From positions 3,100,001 through 3,164,000 of the forward strand of contig NZ_CP098518.1 of the NCBI RefSeq assembly GCF_023703795.1: a DNA stretch of 64,000 bases, read 5' to 3'. The notes beneath the pieces were generated by a model. The model saw nothing but the letters and a program-made list of their open reading frames with translations, was not told the DNA's origin and searched no databases. Shown one piece after another: positions 61,836 to 64,000 of this stretch. Within the stretch, counting starts at the first letter, position 1. Each line of letters starts with the position of its first letter. Source of the stretch: Haloplanus sp. HW8-1 (lineage in GTDB: Archaea; Halobacteriota; Halobacteria; Halobacteriales; Haloferacaceae). Position numbers and translations under genes: made by a program.

Positions 61836-61964
61836 TCACACCAACGGAACGGTGCCGGCGATCAGCGACCCGCCGACCGCCGACACTGCGAACGCACCGA
61901 TACCGAGCGCGAGCAACAGAAACAGCAGTACCCACCAGAGCGGAACCGCGTTCGACTCTTGCAT
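61836..61964 (-). CDS. 42-aa single-helix membrane protein
   Basis: A short gene encoding MQESNAVPLWWVLLF and a continuous hydrophobic helix through VSAVGGSLIAGTVPLV, with haloarchaeal codon bias (nearly all third bases G or C). It ends TGA at 61836. There is no recognised family, but single-helix proteins of this size are common in halophiles. It sits between minD and rbkR on the minus strand. Confidence 0.55.
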   Translation of the reverse strand: MQESNAVPLWWVLLFLLLALGIGAFAVSAVGGSLIAGTVPLV

Positions 61965-62003
61965 ACTCCACCGTCGTCGTGGCGTCCTCAAAGAACTTCC
62001 CGT

Positions 62004-63041
62004 TCAGCCCAGGAGCCAGCGGAGGAATCCGGTTCGCTCGCTCCCGTCGTCGTCCTCGCTCTCGACGGTGACCACCTCCTCGTCGTCGGAATCGTCGTCG
62101 CTCGGCGTGTCGCCACGGTCCATCGCGGCCGCGGGGGTGTCGTCCGTCGAGTCTTCCGCACCCACCGCGATTCCGGCTTCCTCGTCGATCCCGGCGGCGT
62201 CCGTCTCCCCGTCGCGGGCCATCTTCTCGGCGTCGGCGACGACCACCCCGTCCGCGTCGGCAGTCGGTCCGGAAGCGGGTTCGTCGGCCGCCGCCGGGCC
62301 GAGCGAGTCGTCCCCGACCAACTCGACGGCGAGCCGACGGTAGGCGTCGGTTGCAGGGGCGTTCGGGGCGGCAGTGACCAGCGGCTCGCCGGCCTCGGCG
62401 GCGGCGGACACCGCCGGATCGTCGGGGACCGTTCCACGGACCGTGACACCGAGTCGGTCGGCGACGGTGCCGGCGTCACCGCCTTGTGACCGACCACCCC
62501 GGGAACGCCCTTCCCCCTTCCCGGCCGACGCGCGCGTCGCTACGGCACCCCACACGGGCGTTCCAAACCGGTCGGCCACCTCGCGGGTCTTCGCCGTATC
62601 GCCCAGCGCCCCCCGTTCGGCCGTCGACACCAGTACCACTTCGTCGACCACCCGGAGGGGCTCGACGCTGTCGTGGCTCAGTCCCGCCGAGGTGTCGAGG
62701 AGGACGATCTCCGTATCGAGGTCGTCGAGGAGCGTCGAGAGCGCGCCCGGATCGCCGGTCGCGAAATCGTCGAGGTCGTCCGACACTGGGAGCACCGACA
62801 GGCCGACCGGGCCCTCGCGGATGGCCGCGTCCACCGTCGCCGTCCCCGCGAGCACGTCGTTGACCGTCGGTCCCGCGTCGACGTCGACACCGAGGACGCC
62901 CGCCAGGTTCCCCATCCCGAGATCGGCGTCCACGACGACCGTCTCGTGGCCCCCCTCCGCGAGGACGGCCCCGAGGTTGGCCACCGTGGTGGTCTTGCCG
63001 ACGCCACCCTTTCCACTGGCGACCGCGTACACCCGGCTCAT
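62004..63041 (-). CDS. minD: MinD-like P-loop ATPase
   Basis: A 345-residue ATPase of the MinD/ParA group. The deviant Walker A is KGGVGKT (11-17), VVVDADLGMGNL is switch I, and VLLDTSAGLS Walker B. The C-terminal 100 residues are acidic and low in complexity, ending in a short amphipathic GFLRWLLG that could bind the membrane, as MinD does. Haloarchaeal MinD paralogues position polar structures such as chemosensory arrays. Which paralogue this is cannot be told. Confidence 0.87.
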   Translation of the reverse strand: MSRVYAVASGKGGVGKTTTVANLGAVLAEGGHETVVVDADLGMGNLAGVLGVDVDAGPTVNDVLAGTATVDAAIREGPVGLSVLPVSDDLDDFATGDPGALSTLLDDLDTEIVLLDTSAGLSHDSVEPLRVVDEVVLVSTAERGALGDTAKTREVADRFGTPVWGAVATRASAGKGEGRSRGGRSQGGDAGTVADRLGVTVRGTVPDDPAVSAAAEAGEPLVTAAPNAPATDAYRRLAVELVGDDSLGPAAADEPASGPTADADGVVVADAEKMARDGETDAAGIDEEAGIAVGAEDSTDDTPAAAMDRGDTPSDDDSDDEEVVTVESEDDDGSERTGFLRWLLG

Positions 63042-63097
63042 AGGTCGTCAGAAACCTCCGCCGACGAGCATATAACTCTACTCCCCGGGCCGACCGC

Positions 63098-63340
63098 TCA
63101 CCGTCGCACCTTCGTCGGTCGCTCGGCCCGGATGAAGGGTTCTTCCCCGTCGCCTCCGGCGAACGCCACACCGCCCTCGGCGGGCCGCGTGACCGTCCAC
63201 GTCGGCAGTTCGGGGATGTCGTAGTCCGTCGGATCACGGTACCGGAACGCGACGGTCCACGCGCGGGCCCGCATGGGTGACGCCGCCCGCGGTGAGCCCC
63301 GCTCCGCCGATCCGTCGCGTCGCCTGGTGTCTTCGACCAT
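63098..63340 (-). CDS. Small protein under DtxR-like iron boxes
   Basis: An 80-residue protein with a basic N-terminus (about 1-28) and a beta-rich acidic remainder (TVAFRYRDPTDYDIPELPTWTVTRPAEGGVAFAGGDG). ATG 63340 is preferred because a palindromic box lies just upstream and a TATA-like ATTATG falls 24-30 bases upstream. ATG 63274 would give 58 residues. No family is recognised. The promoter suggests iron-dependent control. Confidence 0.55.
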   Translation of the reverse strand: MVEDTRRRDGSAERGSPRAASPMRARAWTVAFRYRDPTDYDIPELPTWTVTRPAEGGVAFAGGDGEEPFIRAERPTKVRR

Positions 63341-63343
63341 GTT

Positions 63344-63359
63344 TTTAGGCAAGCCTAAA
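63344..63359 (-). promoter_or_regulatory. DtxR/IdeR-like box 1
   Basis: TTTAGGCAAGCCTAAA is a perfect 7-2-7 palindrome of the DtxR-family type (core TTAGGC..GCCTAA). It lies just before the ATG at 63340. Confidence 0.7.
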
Positions 63360-63375
63360 CTGGCATAATCGTTCT

Positions 63376-63395
63376 GTTTTAGGCTGGGCTAAAAC
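63376..63395 (-). promoter_or_regulatory. DtxR/IdeR-like box 2
   Basis: GTTTTAGGCTGGGCTAAAAC resembles box 1 with one imperfect arm position. Its centre is about 34 bases from that of box 1. The TATA-like element lies between the boxes, so two bound dimers could block the core promoter. Confidence 0.6.
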
Positions 63396-63448
63396 AAGAA
63401 GTCACGAACACGAGGCGGGGTCGTCGGGCCGTCTTTGCCCAGTCAAAG

Positions 63449-63457
63449 GTTACTTAG
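63449..63457 (+). promoter_or_regulatory. TATA-like promoter of prf1
   Basis: GTTACTTAG lies 25-33 bases before ATG 63482, fitting a leaderless mRNA. Confidence 0.55.
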
Positions 63458-63481
63458 CCGCGGGACGGGCTAGGGACACCA

Positions 63482-64000
63482 ATGAGTACCGACACGCAGG
63501 ACGCCGACGATGACCGTCGGAAATACGAGTTCCGGAGGGTCATCGAGGATCTCAAGGAGTACGAGGGCTCCGGCACCCAACTCGTCACTATCTACATTCC
63601 GCCGGACAAACAGATATCCGACGTCGTCGCCCACGTCACCCAGGAGCATTCGGAGGCGAGCAACATCAAGTCCAAGCAGACCCGGACGAACGTTCAGGAC
63701 GCGCTGACGAGCATCAAGGACCGCCTCCGCTACTACGACACCTACCCCCCGGACAACGGCATCGTGATCTTCAGCGGCGCCGTCGACGCCGGCGGCGGCC
63801 AGACCGACATGGTCACGAAGGTTCTGGAGAGCCCGCCAGATCCCATCCAGTCTTTCCGGTACCACTGTGACTCCGACTTCCTCACCGAACCCCTGGAGGG
63901 GATGCTCTCGGATAAGGGGCTGTTCGGCCTGATCGTCCTCGATCGCCGCGAGGCGAACGTCGGGTGGCTGAAAGGCAAGCGCGTCGAACCCGTCAAGTCC
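63482..64000 (+). CDS. prf1: Peptide chain release factor aRF1 (N-terminal part)
   Basis: The first 173 residues of the archaeal class-1 release factor; the window ends inside the gene. The ASNIKSKQTR segment (about 60-69) carries the NIKS motif that reads stop codons, and GTQLVTIYIPP and VIFSGAV are typical of domain 1. The GGQ peptide-release motif lies beyond the window. The start is ATG 63482. Its promoter sits beside the iron-box region of the divergent small gene. Confidence 0.95.
   Translation, partial: MSTDTQDADDDRRKYEFRRVIEDLKEYEGSGTQLVTIYIPPDKQISDVVAHVTQEHSEASNIKSKQTRTNVQDALTSIKDRLRYYDTYPPDNGIVIFSGAVDAGGGQTDMVTKVLESPPDPIQSFRYHCDSDFLTEPLEGMLSDKGLFGLIVLDRREANVGWLKGKRVEPVKS

Overview
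The window comes from a halophilic archaeon (class Halobacteria). The DNA is very GC-rich with strongly GC-biased third codon positions. The proteins are acidic, and many genes have TATA-like boxes 24-32 bases before the start codon, as expected for leaderless transcripts. Diagnostic archaeal genes include RpoP, L37Ae, prefoldin beta, KEOPS Pcc1, TiaS, TruD, Pth2, CDP-archaeol synthase, CTP-dependent riboflavin kinase, release factor aRF1, a sensory rhodopsin with its transducer, and an archaeal RNase P RNA. No CRISPR array, tRNA, rRNA or intact transposase was seen.

Layout. 1-2.3 kb holds a cut-off conserved gene, a metallo-beta-lactamase-fold hydrolase and small membrane proteins. 2.3-9.9 kb is a ba3-type terminal oxidase locus: copper P-type ATPase, DsbD/TauE-like maturation protein, a 59-aa membrane protein, a blue-copper protein fused to an oxidase small-subunit-like tail, subunit II and subunit I. 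12.2-15.5 kb carries late heme synthesis (hemH, hemY-type oxidase, hemE). 16-25.3 kb holds an HxlR regulator, two DoxX-family proteins, several membrane proteins and a second oxidase (coxB, a fused coxA-coxC, a subunit IV). Roughly the first 25 kb is therefore a respiratory island combining two terminal oxidases with copper and heme supply. 25.4-28.4 kb is the phototaxis pair htrII-sopII, followed by a decayed histidine-kinase fragment. 28.9-35.4 kb has an anchored [2Fe-2S] ferredoxin, 6-phosphogluconate dehydrogenase, a peptidase, a glycerophosphodiesterase, RNase P RNA, AMMECR1 and a nicotinate phosphoribosyltransferase. 35.5-38.8 kb holds two paralogous surface proteins with HEXXH motifs and a truncated Tat-exported remnant.

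38.9-46.7 kb is an information-processing block (DUF3194, pfdB, pcc1, rpoP, rpl37ae, DUF2103, truD, pth2). It is interrupted between truD and pth2 by a metal transporter flanked by two related palindromes, and it ends with an actin-like ATPase gene. 46.7-58.9 kb contains a FlaD/E-like protein, an MFS transporter, PhoU/TrkA-C and deacylase proteins, a threonine synthase-like enzyme, tiaS, a regulator, a glutaredoxin, a purine permease, pyrE, carS and a DUF502 protein. 58.9-64 kb holds ilvE, ribB, the riboflavin kinase/regulator, a MinD-like ATPase, a small gene under two DtxR-like boxes and the start of prf1.

The most unusual signal is a family of four 86-base imperfect palindromes at 20121, 43931, 44869 and 55124. 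Each sits exactly at the 3' end of a minus-strand gene. Three supply the stop codon, and two unrelated proteins share the same element-encoded C-terminus YSSD. Other notable observations are the blue-copper/oxidase-subunit fusion, an L37Ae that has lost its zinc-finger cysteines, candidate mini-ORFs coupled to downstream starts, and an SRII-type transducer with a large extracellular sensor domain.
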